A stretch of DNA of 14,116 bases from Pirellulales bacterium (GTDB lineage Bacteria; Planctomycetota; Planctomycetia; Pirellulales; Thermoguttaceae). The notes under the pieces were generated by a model. That model was not told the DNA's origin. It searched no databases and saw nothing but the letters and a program-made list of their open reading frames with translations. This document shows, piece by piece, positions 13,121 through 14,116 of the stretch. Numbering within the stretch: the stretch's first letter is position 1; each line of letters begins with the position of its first letter. The DNA lies in the NCBI GenBank assembly GCA_030605745.1, contig JAUWHT010000147.1, positions 1 through 14,116 of the forward strand, in the 5' to 3' direction. Made by a program: the position numbers and the translations under genes.

Positions 13121-13363
13121 ATGCGTCGAGAACAAATGCTTGAAGTCTTGCGAGCGCGTCCGTTCAGACCGTTCCGCATGCACGTTTCCGATGGGAAGGC
13201 GTACGATATTCGCCACCCCGAAATCGTGATGGTCGCGCGGACCTATGCACTGGTGGGGTTACTGGAACCAGAAAAGGACCTTCCGGCGATCGAGAAGCAT
13301 AGCATGGTGGACCTGCTGCACATCACTCGTCTGGAAGGGATTGATGCACCCGCCTCGGCCTGA
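13121..13363 (+). CDS. small conserved planctomycete protein of unknown function
   Basis: An 80-residue soluble protein with no domain I can name. The N-terminal MRREQMLEVLRARPFRPFRMHVSDG followed by YDIRHPEIV is a pattern I recall from many short planctomycete proteins: an amphipathic helix, PFRPFR, then a beta hairpin with HPE. The middle has a hydrophobic strand (MVARTYALVGLLEP) and the end MVDLLHITRLE is a last strand. No signal or membrane segment is present. A Shine-Dalgarno (GGAG at 13111-13114) and an extended -10 promoter support it as a real gene. It could be a small regulator or binding protein, but nothing visible shows this. Confidence 0.75.
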   Translation: MRREQMLEVLRARPFRPFRMHVSDGKAYDIRHPEIVMVARTYALVGLLEPEKDLPAIEKHSMVDLLHITRLEGIDAPASA

Positions 13364-13385
13364 AATCTTTTCACACATCCAAACG

Positions 13386-13407
13386 CCCCGGGACTGCGGT
13401 CCCGGGG
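13386..13407. repeat. strong GC hairpin between the two right-end genes
   Basis: A 9-bp perfect stem (CCCCGGGAC at 13386-13394 with GTCCCGGGG at 13399-13407) has a TGCG loop. It starts 22 nt after the stop of the 13121 gene and ends 9 nt before the Shine-Dalgarno of the next gene. No T-run follows, so it is either an attenuator-like or mRNA-stabilising structure, or another short palindromic repeat. Confidence 0.6.
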
Positions 13408-13416
13408 AGATTAGAC

Positions 13417-13423
13417 AGGAGGT
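13417..13423 (+). promoter_or_regulatory. consensus Shine-Dalgarno deciding the 13431 start
   Basis: AGGAGGT ends 7 nt before ATG 13431. This near-perfect site rules out the longer open frame that begins at 13245 inside the preceding gene. Confidence 0.85.
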
Positions 13424-13430
13424 CGACAGA

Positions 13431-13961
13431 ATGACTACTCATGAACGTTGGATTCTCTATCCGTTGCTGTTCCTGACCCTGGGTATCGCGATGCGGGACA
13501 AGGTAGTTCCGCCGCGGGTCCGGGCGCGGGAAGTTACTGCCAATGAGATCCGTTGCAACCAGTTGGACGTTGGCCGGGCGGAGTGCCAAGTGATGGTGGT
13601 CAGCAGGCCGGACGGAAAGGACAGTATCCAAATGGGCGTAGTCCAGGGCGGGGGCGGTCGGCTCAAGCTGTGCGGAAAGGACGGCAAACAGCTCGTTGTC
13701 ATTGCGGCCGACCCGACCGGCCAATCAGGCGTGATCGAAATCTACAACTCGCACGGTGATCGGCAGGTACAACTCCGCTCGACCGAGACCGGCGGCATCG
13801 TGACCACCATCGGCCACAACGAGAAGATCTGGGTGATTATGGGGCACGAGGGTCAGCATTTCGGGGTATTTGCCCAGGCGCCGGGGCTGGAACACGCCAT
13901 ACCACTGACGCTGCCCTGGCGGTTCGACACCAGTCCGCCGCCGCCTGCCAAAAAGCCGTAG
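13431..13961 (+). CDS. membrane-anchored conserved planctomycete protein of unknown function
   Basis: The 176-residue product starts MTTHERWILYPLLFLTLGIAM, a signal-anchor-like helix at about 8-21, followed by RDKVVPPRVRARE. The remainder is predicted beta-rich and repetitive: ANEIRCNQLDVG, VMVVSRPDGK, GRLKLCGKDGKQLVVI and then VIEIYNSHGDRQVQL, each with a Gly/Asn/Asp turn, which is compatible with a beta-helix or stacked-hairpin fold. The tail QHFGVFAQAPGLEHAIPLTLPWRF is distinctive and, from memory, recurs in unannotated planctomycete proteins. It is likely exported and exposed on the outer side of the inner membrane. Strong ribosome binding site; probably co-transcribed with the 13121 gene, with a hairpin between them. 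Confidence 0.78.
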   Translation: MTTHERWILYPLLFLTLGIAMRDKVVPPRVRAREVTANEIRCNQLDVGRAECQVMVVSRPDGKDSIQMGVVQGGGGRLKLCGKDGKQLVVIAADPTGQSGVIEIYNSHGDRQVQLRSTETGGIVTTIGHNEKIWVIMGHEGQHFGVFAQAPGLEHAIPLTLPWRFDTSPPPPAKKP

Positions 13962-13966
13962 GCTCC

Positions 13967-13991
13967 GTTTAGCTGCCGGGCTTGCCCGATT
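13967..13991. repeat. single REP-like half-element
   Basis: GTTTAGCTGCCGGGCTTGCC followed by CGATT matches the left arm of the 189-272 doublet except at one internal base and the last few positions. Only one arm is present. It follows the stop of the 13431 gene by 5 nt. From 13992 to the window end I see an AT-richer stretch (14050-14095) but no gene and no promoter of proper spacing. Confidence 0.6.
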
Positions 13992-14116
13992 TTCCGCAGG
14001 TTGTTTTTTCTGCTAAGACGATGGCAGTTGGGAACTGGGCGGCCGGGGCGAAAAAAAGGTTGAAAATCCGATAAATGTTAAAATAGGTAAACTTGCGCTG
14101 TGGAGCCTTTTACGGC

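Noticed and set aside
14060..14084. TTGAAA and TAAAAT as a promoter at the right edge
   Set aside because: The spacing is only 13 nt and no gene start is visible before the window ends.

Overview
The window is GC-rich bacterial chromosome and most likely comes from a planctomycete, probably of the Pirellulales. The main reasons are a fused type I dehydroquinase/shikimate dehydrogenase, two small proteins (13121-13363 and 13431-13961) and a reverse-strand protein near 6 kb that resemble families I know only from planctomycetes, and dense REP-like and heptamer repeats in and between genes. This assignment is inference; the window has no rRNA or other taxonomic marker, and no tRNA, CRISPR array or complete insertion sequence.

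Layout. A plus-strand block at 291-5756 carries mutL (mismatch repair), aroDE and aroK (steps 3, 4 and 5 of the shikimate pathway) and an A24 prepilin-peptidase-like membrane protease that starts 3 nt after aroK. Convergent with it, on the minus strand, is an unassigned protein (5628-6236) whose tail overlaps the protease gene. Then, on the plus strand, come an OmpA-type peptidoglycan-binding lipoprotein (6421-7260) and a large YfhO-like multipass membrane protein (7373-9865). On the minus strand follow a small remnant of a nucleotidyltransferase-HEPN gene (9803-10066), an EF-G-like GTPase (10137-12236) and hisA (12256-12969); hisA and the GTPase form a two-gene unit. The plus-strand right end has two small proteins, the second probably membrane-anchored.

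The most unusual layer is repeats. Degenerate 7-bp tandem repeats sit exactly at gene edges. They are C-rich on the coding strand up to the start codons of mutL, aroDE and aroK, and G-rich on the coding strand from the stop codons of mutL, aroDE, the OmpA gene and the EF-G-like gene. In all four of the latter the stop codon TAG is the first three bases of a repeat unit. Genes with a 5' heptamer array lack a Shine-Dalgarno sequence, while the OmpA gene, EF-G-like gene, hisA and both right-end genes have one. Between aroDE and aroK, inverted heptamer arrays enclose the first ~35 codons of a four-helix-bundle (23S rRNA intervening-sequence protein family) gene, in frame with aroK.

A second layer is REP/REPIN-like palindromes built around CTTG/CAAG loops. 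They lie upstream of mutL, at the edge of the YfhO-like gene, and inside that gene in frame. That one gene carries a heptamer array, a single REP and a REP doublet, and its last codons are antisense to the HEPN remnant. Together these show a genome region being reshaped at gene boundaries by small repeats and decaying mobile or toxin-like genes.
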